A stretch of 64,000 nucleotides of DNA from Aradus depressus (GCA_963662175.1 OY759227.1:9456501-9520500), one strand, 5' to 3'; shown: positions 53,143-62,362, numbered from the stretch's first letter. Numbers and translations: made by a program. Notes: a model not told the origin generated them from the sequence alone.

Positions 53143-54681
53143 TTAGTTTTTTATCAAGTGGTCAACAATTGGTTTCAGGTTGTTAGCCAACTCTCCAAGG
53201 GATTGCTTTATTTCTTTCATGTCTGTATTGACATTGTTGTCGGTCACTATCTTCATGTTTCTTACGTTAGGTTTCGACTGGTTATCCCTATAATTAGGTG
53301 GTCGATTATAATTCTGATTTGAGTCATAGTAATTACATGGCCGATCGTAATTTGGATTTGACTCGCGGGAAGGGCCTTGGCTAAATTGATTCCCTCTCTC
53401 TTGATTGTAGTGAGAGGTTCCCCGTGCATTCCCAGAATTGTAACGAGGTAGGTCTTGTTTGGGAAAGTTATTGTTTTTCGGAAGACTATCTGGTCGGTAC
53501 TGTCTTCCCCCGCCTTTCCAAGGACTATCCTTTAATTTACAATCACGTCTAATTATGTTAGTACCTATCCTAATTATTTGCTCATGTAGTCTCTCAATAG
53601 AGATTATTCCCTGGATCCTAACTGAATTTTCGACCGTCTCTCCGTAATGTTTGCTTAATAGTTCACATACGTAGCCTCCCGGAATTTCATATGTACTATC
53701 CTGGAGTCGTGACACTAATTTTGAAAAATGTTCGCTGGGTGTTTTATCCATATGATCGGCATAGCCTTGGGTATCAAGTTCCCTACGGACTATAACGTCA
53801 TATTTCTCCCCGCAGAACCTATCTTTGAACGCATTGACGAATTCATCAAAAGAGCGGATACTTCCTGACTTTACAAGGAACCAATCCAGACCCTCGCCCT
53901 TTAAATGTGACTTTATAAATTCGTTCAGATTATAAAATTCTCCAATGTGACTATATGCAATTTCTAAATTTGGTATGAAATGGTTGGGTAAATCCAACAC
54001 ATTGTTACGGAACGTTACCTTGTTACGTTCGTAATTTTTTATATACGTATTTTGGAAAGTGACGTTACTAGGTTGTTCGCGAGCAAAGGTCTGACCTGTA
54101 TACCAATCCTTATGTTCTTCAGGGATGGTGAACGTCACTTGGTCATTATGTTTTGGGGTTGAGACCTGATTTTGACCCGAAACAGTATCTATTCTCTTCG
54201 AGATATTGGCGAATCTCTTCTCACAATCGGTACGAAAAAGATTTTGGTTCGAATTTATTTCCTCGACCTCCTTATCTAAACGTTGTGTTTCTGACATGAT
54301 CCTACCCGTCATTTCATGATAACAGACATCTACCATGTCCCTAACTTCAGAAACATGTTTGTCATATCTCCCTTCTAAATTGTCCTGTCTAGTTCTCAAT
54401 TCTCCGGACTCAGATCGTAGAGTGCCCATATCGCGATTAATGGATTCGATATTATTTGCCATTGCCGAAATTTGTTCCTTTATCTCCGAAGTCTGTTTTC
54501 CCTGTTCCTGTATTTCCGCTTTTAAATCCTTTCCCAAGTTTCCCATATGTTCCTGCATGGCCTTAAGCATCGCCTCTAGGTCAAATTTAGGATTTTCTAC
54601 CGGGGACTCCGGGGGCGTACGGATAGTTTTCCTAGACCGTGTCTGTATCGGCTCTAAGTCCGACTTCCCTTTCCCTTCCAT
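53143..54681 (-). CDS. Gag of element C
   Basis: 512 codons, intact. Residues 35-165 are coiled-coil (EIQEQGKQTSEIKEQISAMA and similar heptads). Residues 215-375 resemble a retrotransposon Gag/capsid domain (WFLVKSG..FDEFVNAFKDRF, EHFSKLVSRL). The tail is Asn/Tyr/Arg-rich (NYDRPCNYYDSNQNYNRPP) and may bind RNA in place of a zinc knuckle. It starts shortly after the PBS and leader on the minus strand. Confidence 0.75.
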   Translation of the reverse strand: MEGKGKSDLEPIQTRSRKTIRTPPESPVENPKFDLEAMLKAMQEHMGNLGKDLKAEIQEQGKQTSEIKEQISAMANNIESINRDMGTLRSESGELRTRQDNLEGRYDKHVSEVRDMVDVCYHEMTGRIMSETQRLDKEVEEINSNQNLFRTDCEKRFANISKRIDTVSGQNQVSTPKHNDQVTFTIPEEHKDWYTGQTFAREQPSNVTFQNTYIKNYERNKVTFRNNVLDLPNHFIPNLEIAYSHIGEFYNLNEFIKSHLKGEGLDWFLVKSGSIRSFDEFVNAFKDRFCGEKYDVIVRRELDTQGYADHMDKTPSEHFSKLVSRLQDSTYEIPGGYVCELLSKHYGETVENSVRIQGIISIERLHEQIIRIGTNIIRRDCKLKDSPWKGGGRQYRPDSLPKNNNFPKQDLPRYNSGNARGTSHYNQERGNQFSQGPSRESNPNYDRPCNYYDSNQNYNRPPNYRDNQSKPNVRNMKIVTDNNVNTDMKEIKQSLGELANNLKPIVDHLIKN

Positions 54682-55114
54682 GCTGGTAAACGAAATATAT
54701 ATATCTCAAAACAATTAACTCAAAACAAAACAATTAATATTACTGGAGGTTTGGTGCTAATCTAATTTCTAATTTCTATCGCGACCTGTCAGATGGCATC
54801 ACAATACAACAATAGTTATAATATGTAAAAATGAAAATAAATACTTACTAAACTACGCAGAAAATTTAAAATGTCAAAAAAAATAAAATATCAATATCAA
54901 TAAATGATGCCATTCACATTCCTTAATCCCACCCATCCTTCTTCAGTTTTGATTTTAAATTACCGACTTTAAGGAAAAATATATCATTTTAGCCCAATAG
55001 GATGGAATTTATGTTAAAAAGCAAAAAAAAAAAATTTAATTTAATTAATTAATTAGGGACCAATTAGTGGGGTTCACTAATTCTACTAATTAGCATAATT
55101 AGTAAACAAATCAA
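54682..55114. other. Leader of element C, no gene
   Basis: AT-rich sequence between PBS and gag start. Confidence 0.5.
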
Positions 55115-55134
55115 GTCCTTGTTAACGGGCGCCA
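55115..55134 (-). other. Primer-binding site of element C
   Basis: TGGCGCCCGTTAACAAGGAC on the minus strand, adjacent to the 5' LTR. Similar to a tRNA-Lys-type PBS. Confidence 0.7.
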
Positions 55135-56352
55135 ATTATACCACCTCTCCTTCCTGCGTGAGTGCATTTTGACGTAAATAGTGAATATAAAATTACATCG
55201 GAAAAAATTATTAAAATTGAGTATTTAACTTATTTAATTTACATCGCGACTTTAATAAAAAACAATACCTGGATAGCCAAATGCACTCCCACGAGAAGGA
55301 CGGGTACAAGTTCATAACTGTGGGTTGACATCAGTAATTAACAATAATTAATTATTGCTGTCAACCAGAAGAAGAATGGGAAGGGGGAAATAGAATGGAC
55401 AACTCAAACCCTAGAACAGTAACATATTTATTTTAGAAGAAAATATCATATTTATAAAAGAAAAAACAATTGAATATAAATTGGCCATTTGTCTGAGGGA
55501 CTTTCTACGTTAATTACGAGGTACCTCGATACTGATCCCTGCAGGTGGCGATGTGGTCATCCTTGATGTACATCCCTCCAACCCCATCTACTCACCTAGT
55601 CCTTGTAGGTCTGCCTGGAGGCCACAATAGAATTTAGATTGTTCACTGAGTTTATGTGCGTCCGAAATCAAAATGTATCTCACTCGCCTGAATGGCCCAA
55701 AACATGAACGAACACTGCTCAATTCACATATTCAAACTCACTGTCAAATATAAACTATACGTGTTGATCATCCGAGACGTGAACCAAGAATCTACAATCA
55801 CATACTGAAACTCACTGTCAAATATAATAGTAACGTGGTGAACTGTTGGCACAAGAGCGAAGAGAAGAGTAATAGTTGGCACCAGAGCGAAGAGAAGAAT
55901 AATAATAATCTGTTGAGGAGCTCTTGAGCCAAGAGCTAAGAGTGAAGAGTGGGGATGATCCTGATGTCTCATTGGTCGTCAGTCTCCGCCCACCCCATCC
56001 TCAGCCAATCACCGGTGACCACTTCTGTGATTGCCTGCGGATGTCAAGCTGTGAATCCCAGCGGATATTAATTAGATTTATGTGAAAAACTGAGCCGACA
56101 ATATAATTACCACACAGGATGCCGACAATTATCCTGGCTTCCTTTCTACTCCCCATCCCCATTGTTCTTTGTTTCTGCTCCCAGCGATTGCGTTTCCCTC
56201 ACAGCCATCGCTGGTTTCGAGCATGTTCTTCCGAATGCAATTCTCTTTCGTTCAACACCTCACAAGCCATATTTTACTCCTAGCGATCGCGATTCTCTGC
56301 AGCATCGCTAGTTCTGAGCATTATAGACTGTCTATAAGGTAGGCATGCTACA
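55135..56352 (-). repeat. 5' LTR of element C
   Basis: 1218 bp, matches 49075-50292. Confidence 0.9.
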
Positions 56353-56631
56353 ATATATATATTAATGTTGTTTGCATAATTTTACTATTCGTCTCATATA
56401 TTATTGTTTAATATAATAATACTATTACACCTAATTTTAAATATGGTAGATAGCTTTTACTTTTTTGAATTTTAAGTAGGCTTAGCTCTTAATTACTTTT
56501 TGTATTTTATTGTTGTATTTTTATCATAGCATATGACTAAAAAAAAACCTGATTCCCCCTCCTCTTTTTGTAAAGCTTAGCTGTAGCCTTCAGCTAGTTT
56601 AGTTTGAAACGAGCTTGTGTACACTTCTACG
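56353..56631. other. M3 sequence: rest of 273-bp repeat and upstream region
   Basis: The first 137 bp complete the tandem-repeat unit interrupted at 35395. The remainder is the presumed promoter side of the 187-aa ORF; no clear motif. Confidence 0.6.
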
Positions 56632-57195
56632 ATGTGTTATAGATTAGTGACTGAGTTTTCTCTAAATAAGACTCATACAAAAAGTGTTAAAGTGGGACTT
56701 CTTGACAATATTCCATCAATTGCTCTATGTGCTCACAAAAATACTTGTATTTATATAGACATTACAGAATGGGGGATGATAACATCGAAAAAAGAGGTTA
56801 TTCAAAGTTATTTTCAATCTAAAAAAAGGAGAAGATTAGAAGAAGATAGTTTCGAAACTTTTCATTTTAAAAACATTGCATTATCATTTATCAGCGGAGG
56901 GAGAAATCGTTCACTAACAATATTTAATAGCTATCCTTGGGTGGTTGATTCTGTTGAAACATCTGTACCACATATGAAAATTATTTCTCCAGAAATTAAA
57001 TTGACAAAGTCGGAGTCTTTATATTTTGTCAACACTTTTGGGCATGTTAATGAATGTATGAAACTTTTGAATTGTATTAAAGAAAAATGTTGTCAATATT
57101 TTAATGAAAATGAAATTTGTGATTCATCTCTTACTAACCAAATAAACACTGTGGACTGGAACATTATGTATTCAGAGTTGATAATAAAAAAGTAA
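56632..57195 (+). CDS. M3 187-aa ORF, unknown Maverick protein
   Basis: From the first ATG (56632) the frame is open for 187 codons to TAA. An upstream in-frame GTG is ignored because eukaryotic initiation needs AUG. The protein has a basic patch (SKKRRRLEED, possible nuclear signal) near residue 70 and a Cys-containing C-terminus (LLNCIKEKCC). I recognise no domain. A homologous remnant in M1 (3047-3352) in the same place supports a real gene. It is the first plus-strand gene after the polymerase, facing the minus-strand cluster. Confidence 0.6.
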   Translation: MCYRLVTEFSLNKTHTKSVKVGLLDNIPSIALCAHKNTCIYIDITEWGMITSKKEVIQSYFQSKKRRRLEEDSFETFHFKNIALSFISGGRNRSLTIFNSYPWVVDSVETSVPHMKIISPEIKLTKSESLYFVNTFGHVNECMKLLNCIKEKCCQYFNENEICDSSLTNQINTVDWNIMYSELIIKK

Positions 57196-57511
57196 CTTCA
57201 TATTTGTAAACTTGAACATAAACTTTTGAATTGTGTTAAAATGTCATAATTTGTTTGTTTTTTCTATGAAATGAAATTTATGATCCATTTGTAAAAAAAT
57301 AAATATTGGAATATCATGTATTCTGAATTATTTAATAAATATTAACTTTAATCAGATTTTTTTTTTCTCTCTTTTCCTCTTTACCAATGAGTTATCAAAA
57401 TGTCAGAGTATGTAAAAACAAAAAAAATGTTTCTATGATTTTTGAGGGAGCAAAATAAGTTCAAAGATATATAAATTCATAAACTTTTTATTGAGTAAAC
57501 TTTTTTTTTTT
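57196..57511. other. AT-rich intergenic region, convergent gene ends
   Basis: About 315 bp between converging genes. It contains AATAAA words on the plus strand (near 57298) that could serve as poly(A) signals. Confidence 0.4.
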
Positions 57512-57793
57512 CTACAATGTTTTAAGTTTAGAAGCACAATGTAAACAATGTTTTATCATGGGAGCTGGCGCGTCAATCTGGGTGCTCGTGTCTCCAGCAC
57601 CTGAGTGGTTTGAACATCGGCGACATTGTTGAAAGTCAGGATCATTTCTCCAGTCTTCTGGGAGATCATCCCATCTGTAGTCGATTGCGAAATCATAAAA
57701 GTATAGAACAAGGGCTTTAGGTAAAGCTTGAAGTTGGTAAGGTTCCAAGTACCAAATATCAGTTAAGGAAAGAAGGTGCAGTGCCTGTTCCAT
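57512..57793 (-). CDS. M3 Cys-rich 93-aa ORF
   Basis: Starting at the ATG 57793 (MEQALHLLSLTD). The C-terminal half has paired cysteines, CRRC near residue 57 and CLHC near residue 84, plus an intervening His, fitting a small zinc ribbon. The segment DDLPEDWRNDPDFQQ is acidic. It is conserved in M1 apart from one stop. Function unknown; zinc binding is inferred from spacing only. Confidence 0.5.
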   Translation of the reverse strand: MEQALHLLSLTDIWYLEPYQLQALPKALVLYFYDFAIDYRWDDLPEDWRNDPDFQQCRRCSNHSGAGDTSTQIDAPAPMIKHCLHCASKLKTL

Positions 57794-57816
57794 GTTCACG
57801 TTGCAGCAGCTCACAA

Positions 57817-58485
57817 TTAAATGGTAAATATACACTGACGACTCTCCAATTTATGTTGAAGATAGGGACATGATGTTAGTGGTATTGCAACCTTTAGATG
57901 ACAGTGAACACATTGTATCCAGTTCTGTCCTCCTCCTCTTATGAATCCATTATAAGCTAAACAATGGTAAGGGCTTGCTGTATCGTAAGTGAGAAGTCTT
58001 ATATTGTTACAGTTGAAATCCACTTTAGATGGATTCAATTTTATCCAGTTGGCCAGTTTATGAACTTGATCATAGGAACAAACATAGTTAGTACCTTTGT
58101 GATATTCACATTTGGTTTGGTCTGTTAGATTTTTTAAAGATGGACAGTTAAACTTATCCAAATCAAACACAGGTTTCTCGATGATACTTTCCAAAAATTT
58201 GCATTTTTCTAATCCTTTCACCCATATTAGATCGTATCGTGAAGTAGTTGATTGTAAAACATTGTTTAAATATGAGTAGTCAATTTCACCAAAATTCCAG
58301 TCGATCCCATGGAGATTTTTTTTCACCCATAGCATCTCACTCTGTCGGTTAGGTCTCTCTGGAGGAGGTTTGAAGAAAAAATGAAAGATTGTCGGATGAT
58401 TAAGATCGAAAACACTAAGCTCCTTTACGATGAAACCCAGTTCCCCTTGAAACCCTTGGAAATCAACTACTGCTGCAGTATACAT
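57817..58485 (-). CDS. M3 222-aa ORF, conserved Maverick protein of unknown function
   Basis: Intact from ATG 58485. The N-terminus MYTAAVVDFQGFQG..FIVKEL has a beta-strand/Asp pattern that recalls RNase H-fold exonucleases, but the later acidic residues of such enzymes cannot be assigned with confidence. Residues 100-135 hold two Cys/His groups (CPSLKN, CEYHKGTNYVC). The C-terminal part has IQCVHCHLK. M1 carries a homologue with one frameshift. It lies between the Cys-rich ORF and the major capsid gene on the same strand. Confidence 0.5.
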   Translation of the reverse strand: MYTAAVVDFQGFQGELGFIVKELSVFDLNHPTIFHFFFKPPPERPNRQSEMLWVKKNLHGIDWNFGEIDYSYLNNVLQSTTSRYDLIWVKGLEKCKFLESIIEKPVFDLDKFNCPSLKNLTDQTKCEYHKGTNYVCSYDQVHKLANWIKLNPSKVDFNCNNIRLLTYDTASPYHCLAYNGFIRGGGQNWIQCVHCHLKVAIPLTSCPYLQHKLESRQCIFTI

Positions 58486-58524
58486 GTTAACAGGATCCTT
58501 GTCAACTCAAGACTGAAGTACTCT

Positions 58525-59796
58525 TTACAATGTTCGAACCAACCCACTCAATGGTGAATATTCCACAATCTTATCATGCAAAATAAGACAATAAGCAGAG
58601 GTGTTGGGGGGAAAATTATCATTTGTCTCAAAATCCAAGCGGATGTCCACTGTAGACGAGTTGATTGCTTCAATTTGCCGGCTACAATCAATGACTACCA
58701 ATGGTGCGAGTTTTTCATAGTCTTTTTTCAATAAAAGGGGTTCATTTATTCGTTTACCATAATAACTTGATTGGAATCTAACATACATTTCATATAATAC
58801 AGCATATATGTTTTTCTTGAAATCTATTCGCAAATCTTCGTAAGGATAAATTTCAGAATTTAAAAATAATTTTACATTGTTTAACTCACAATCATTAAAT
58901 TGACTAGCGTAAGAATTTAGCTTATTTTTTGCATCTATTTGAAATCCTAAAATGATGAAGCGGGGTTTTTCTAACTGGGTTGTTGTTTTCACAACCCATG
59001 AATGTTTATTGGTGTTTGAAGGAAGGCTGGGGTATTCTAGAAGGTTCCATGATCTGAAAGGAATAAATAGTGATTTACCACTATTAACAATTTTAAGTAA
59101 TCTTAGTTTATATTCATCCGATACTTTCACATGCGGTACTCTCCAATATAACTTTGACCAGTTTATAGTAACGTTCTCATTTCCTTTTACACAATTAATA
59201 TCTGTACGTGAACGAATAAGTACTATTTCCAAAACAGCACTGATTAATATTTTCTTAAAATCTTCTCCAATCCCCAGCAAACTGCTCAATGGAATGCTGA
59301 CATTAAAGTAACCGTTTTTAGTTATTTGATTATTTGTTGAAATGTTGGTTACCTCAACATCCTTCCCACTCGCATCTTTATTAATATTTGTGGTGATATT
59401 CGGTGAAAACCATCCAGCGTTTTCCATCCCTTTAACTGTATTTGGACTAAAAGAAATATATCCTTTCATACTAGACGATATTCCAACATTTCGCACGCTA
59501 TCAATTTTGGTTCCGTTTAGTAAAAAGCTGATTTCTTCAAAGATGAATGAAGGTCCATTGTTGACAAATTCGGATGATGTAGGTGATGTCCCGTCCTCTT
59601 TGGTTAGTCTCCCCTCAATATAGAGGTAGCTAAGGCCTGGTGCTGTGTACACATCTTGTTGGTGAATTCTGATTACTATTTCATCTGAATAGGTGATAGT
59701 ATCAATTGACTTATACGGTTGATATGAATGGTATTCAAAATCAATGACGGATTCATCAAAGAGCACCTCTTCTGTAACATTTAAGATATTGTCCAT
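58525..59796 (-). CDS. M3 major capsid protein candidate (hexon-like)
   Basis: 423 codons, intact, from ATG 59796. The sequence is beta-rich and Asn/Ser-rich, without cysteine clusters or membrane segments. Position next to the minor capsid, protease and core genes, and the overall length, fit the double-jelly-roll capsid protein of Maverick/adintovirus-type elements, which builds the capsomers. The fold is inferred from context and general resemblance; no motif proves it. Its start overlaps the 48-aa ORF by 16 bases. M1 holds a copy with a C-terminal frameshift. Confidence 0.65.
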   Translation of the reverse strand: MDNILNVTEEVLFDESVIDFEYHSYQPYKSIDTITYSDEIVIRIHQQDVYTAPGLSYLYIEGRLTKEDGTSPTSSEFVNNGPSFIFEEISFLLNGTKIDSVRNVGISSSMKGYISFSPNTVKGMENAGWFSPNITTNINKDASGKDVEVTNISTNNQITKNGYFNVSIPLSSLLGIGEDFKKILISAVLEIVLIRSRTDINCVKGNENVTINWSKLYWRVPHVKVSDEYKLRLLKIVNSGKSLFIPFRSWNLLEYPSLPSNTNKHSWVVKTTTQLEKPRFIILGFQIDAKNKLNSYASQFNDCELNNVKLFLNSEIYPYEDLRIDFKKNIYAVLYEMYVRFQSSYYGKRINEPLLLKKDYEKLAPLVVIDCSRQIEAINSSTVDIRLDFETNDNFPPNTSAYCLILHDKIVEYSPLSGLVRTL

Positions 59797-59927
59797 TTTT
59801 TCAATTTAAGTCCCAACTCTTTTAAAAATCGAGCATTTCCTGGTGTCAATCGCTTTAGATCTCTTCTTCTACTGATAGAACCCGCTCTCCGAGATGCATT
59901 ATAAATACTTTTAAAGTCAATCCCCAT
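59781..59927 (-). CDS. M3 small basic ORF between capsid genes (48 aa)
   Basis: ATG at 59927, TAA at 59783-59781. It overlaps the minor capsid gene by 11 bases and the major capsid gene by 16. The product is highly basic (about one third Arg/Lys; SRRRDLKRLTPGN). The same frame, length and overlaps occur in M1 (5915-6061), although neighbouring genes there are broken. Probably a genuine small virion gene; exact role unknown. Confidence 0.55.
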   Translation of the reverse strand: MGIDFKSIYNASRRAGSISRRRDLKRLTPGNARFLKELGLKLKKWTIS

Positions 59928-60618
59928 TATTTTTCTTCAAATGAAGTCGTATTGTAATTGTTTCACCTCTGAAATTAACAAGATCGCCGTTTTGATCCAC
60001 TATACGTATGGTGATGTTGTCAACTGTTTGAACGTTGGCTGGTAAATAAATGATTGGAGAAGGTGTTTCTACGATTTTATAACCTGGTTCAACTGAAGGG
60101 AAAAAACTATAGGTTACATGTTCAGATTTCCCGTTGGTATAAGAATGTGTGATCAGATTACAAACTATAGAAATAGAATTAATTTTATTTATGTTGACTA
60201 CACTATCTGACGTATGGTAACCTTCTTGTGGTAGTAGCATTGTATTTTTTTTTTTTAATCCTAATAATGGTCCAATCGAGTTTGGCTTTTTGTTATCGTT
60301 AAAAAAGACAGGTTGAGTGCATCTTATTTCAGTTTTTAGAGTGTTATAATTTGCTCTGAGAACAATTGCATCAGGGTGTTTTATACGTTCTTCTAAATAA
60401 TTGGCTATTGCATCTAGTTCATATGCTCCTGTGGGTAGCTCAACTTGCTTACTACCATAGTAAAATATATTATTTTCACCTTCTACTATATTAGGTATAG
60501 CATTATAAGTATCAAAACTTAATAGCCCAAGAGTAAAATCCCCATCTAGATGGATAGGAGGGAAAAAATCTGATGAGAGAACATTTGTCTCCCCCGTTAG
60601 AGTAAAAGTTAAACTCAT
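59917..60618 (-). CDS. M3 minor capsid/penton candidate
   Basis: 233 codons, intact, from ATG 60618. Beta-rich throughout; conserved-looking stretches are SSDFFPPIHLDGDFTLGL (residues 14-31), LPTGAYELDAIANYLEE and NFRGETITIRLHLKK at the end. Size and location between protease and major capsid suit a single-jelly-roll penton-type protein of Maverick-like elements. Its ATG overlaps the protease stop (ATGA), and its end overlaps the small basic ORF. M1 has a frameshifted homologue. Confidence 0.6.
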   Translation of the reverse strand: MSLTFTLTGETNVLSSDFFPPIHLDGDFTLGLLSFDTYNAIPNIVEGENNIFYYGSKQVELPTGAYELDAIANYLEERIKHPDAIVLRANYNTLKTEIRCTQPVFFNDNKKPNSIGPLLGLKKKNTMLLPQEGYHTSDSVVNINKINSISIVCNLITHSYTNGKSEHVTYSFFPSVEPGYKIVETPSPIIYLPANVQTVDNITIRIVDQNGDLVNFRGETITIRLHLKKNNGD

Positions 60619-61001
60619 GACTGATGAGGAGATCTCTTGTTCATCTCCTTATATAAAAATTCAAGACATGCGTGACCACAATGTGGTGAATTCATATCTT
60701 GATGAGGGGTACGATTGTAAATGATGTTACAGCCTTTAAGATATGTGATCAGTTCAGGCAATGGTCTTATGTTACCGATAGGGTCTAGATATTTGACACT
60801 CTTTAATTTTTTAATGTAACAAACCCAATGAGTCCCCGCATTCCTTACTGAAACCGTATTAACAATAGCACATTCATATGTTCTCGGTTTATCAGGTAAA
60901 GTATCACGCATAAAGACACCTCTAAAATTACGGATTTTGAAACTTTTAGCAGTACTTTCTAGTTCAATATTAGTTAGGGCTCTATTCGGTAATTGTAAAA
61001 G
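60615..61001 (-). CDS. M3 adenain-like cysteine protease
   Basis: The frame is open from the codon after the core-protein stop (61001) to TGA 60615; the first in-frame ATG is at 60911 (MRDTLPDK). The codons before it read TNIELESTAKSFKIRNFRGVF, which looks like genuine protein, so the true start is unclear. Catalytic set: His in GTHWVCYI, Asp in KYLDPIG, Cys in CGHACLEFL, with NRTPHQD supplying the usual Gln. This matches the C5 adenovirus-type fold that cleaves capsid precursors. The M1 copy has lost the His. Confidence 0.75.
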   Translation of the reverse strand, partial: LLQLPNRALTNIELESTAKSFKIRNFRGVFMRDTLPDKPRTYECAIVNTVSVRNAGTHWVCYIKKLKSVKYLDPIGNIRPLPELITYLKGCNIIYNRTPHQDMNSPHCGHACLEFLYKEMNKRSPHQS

Positions 61002-61448
61002 TCACTTGTATGTGTAGAGGCCATAACCTCTTTTGTATGGTTTTAAATATAGGCCTGTACCTATTTTTTGAGCCTCAATGGCTAAGTTATGTCGCTTCAT
61101 TTCCTCGAGTTGTTCACGAGCTTTTTTAGCTTCGTTCACAGCTTTTGCTATACTCGAAGCTCCTCCAGCTAAGCTACCAAGTGCTGACAATCCAGCAAAT
61201 AGAGGAACTAAAAATGGTAATATACCACCAGTCTTGGGGAGTGGAAGCACTCTTGGCAATGAGGGTGGTGTGCCTCTTTTCTTGATAAAATGTTTTGCTT
61301 TTGCGAGTGCTTGTTTAGACGCTTTCATTATTGGTAAGGATGGGTTCACCTTTGCTGCCATTACTACATCGTGAAATGAATATACTTTCCCTCTTCTTCT
61401 TATTTTTCTTCTCCTACTGTTTCCTCCAAGCTTAGTATTCATCATCAT
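61002..61448 (-). CDS. M3 core protein resembling adenovirus pX/pVI
   Basis: 149 codons. It starts at a triple ATG with a basic tract (SRRRKIRRRGK), continues through a Lys-rich segment and then a proline/glycine hinge into a hydrophobic amphipathic stretch (GGILPFLVPLFAGLSALG, SLAGGASSIAKAV; residues 78-108) and an acidic/basic helix (NEAKKAREQLEEMKRHNL). This combination is known in Maverick and adenovirus core or membrane-lytic precursors cleaved by the viral protease. It ends in TGA, and the protease frame follows directly in phase. Function is inferred from composition and gene order. Confidence 0.6.
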   Translation of the reverse strand: MMMNTKLGGNSRRRKIRRRGKVYSFHDVVMAAKVNPSLPIMKASKQALAKAKHFIKKRGTPPSLPRVLPLPKTGGILPFLVPLFAGLSALGSLAGGASSIAKAVNEAKKAREQLEEMKRHNLAIEAQKIGTGLYLKPYKRGYGLYTYK

Positions 61449-61621
61449 AACTGACTAGCACGATTTGTCCAGTGTTATTTTTTTTTCTCACTTTTTCACC
61501 ATAAATTTCGTTCGTAGACAATATTAGTAGCTCTCTCTCTCTCCTTTCATACTAAATCAACTTGTGTACATTGCAATGTATTTATGTGTCGTTGGGGAAA
61601 CTTTTTTTAGTATAGAACAAG
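61449..61621. promoter_or_regulatory. Divergent intergenic region, M3
   Basis: 173 bp separating the minus-strand morphogenesis cluster from the plus-strand ATPase cluster. A CTCTCTCTCTCC tract lies at about 61533-61544. Conserved in M1 and M2. Likely bidirectional promoter; no TATA box in a decisive place. Confidence 0.35.
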
Positions 61622-62326
61622 ATGCTACTTGAACAACAGCCTATTAAACTCGAGGTCTCTAATTTCCTTCATAAAATTGAAAATATCAGTGGGGAGAATC
61701 ATCGTCGTCGTCGTCACGGTTCTTTACTACCAGAGAGCTTACGAGCTATCATATGTGGGCCATCAGGGTCTGGTAAAACAAACGTAGTTCTTTCCCTGCT
61801 ACTCGACTCAAATGGACTTTATTTTGAAAACATTTACATTTACAGTAAATCATTGCTACAAAGTAAATACGTTTTTTTAGAAAAAGTAATGAAGAATGTA
61901 CCAGAGATTGGTTATTTCACTTTTAATTAAACATATCATGTAGTTTCACCTCAAGACGCCAACACAAATTCCATTGTTATATTCGATGATATTTCTAATG
62001 AAAGTCAAAACATTATTAGAGAATACTTTAGCATGGGGAGACACCGAAATCAAGATTGTATTTATGTGATTCAAACCTATGCGAGGGTCCCAAAACATTT
62101 GATTCCAGATAATACAAATTTTATTATTGTTTTTCAACAAGATGACTTGAACTTGAAACATATTTATGAAGACCATGTAGGATCCCTTGTTTTAACTTTT
62201 TATAAATTCAAGGAAATGTGTTCACTTTGTTGGTTACATCCTTTTGGGTTTTTCGTCTTAGATAAAACACGTGAGAAGAACAATGGCCGATATCGTAAGG
62301 GTTTTGATGTGTTTATTCAGCTATAA
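61622..62326 (+). pseudogene. M3 packaging ATPase (HerA/FtsK-A32 type), premature stop
   Basis: 235 codons in one frame, interrupted by TAA at 61928-61930 (M2 has GAA there). Walker A GPSGSGKTNVVLS at residues 46-58; Walker B-like SIVIFDDIS near residue 123; a C-terminal FGFFVLDKTREK. These identify the DNA-packaging ATPase of Maverick-type elements, which pumps DNA into the capsid. It also carries a one-codon insertion after the stop. It opens the plus-strand cluster. Confidence 0.8.
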
Positions 62327-62362
62327 AAAACTTTCATCAACCTACTTTCTTATCATTTAGCA

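Larger units (their letters stand above)
49075..56352 (-). mobile_element. LTR retrotransposon C (gypsy-type, internal deletion), 1218-bp LTRs
   Basis: 7278 bp on the minus strand inserted in the (AT)n tract beside B. It has LTRs, PBS, polypurine tract, gag, a G-patch ORF and a remnant of the integrase C-terminus. RT, RNase H and the integrase core are absent. Confidence 0.88.

Noticed and set aside
61078..61374. 98-codon plus-strand frame opposite the core-protein gene
   Set aside because: Antisense shadow, and the M1 and M2 equivalents are not open.
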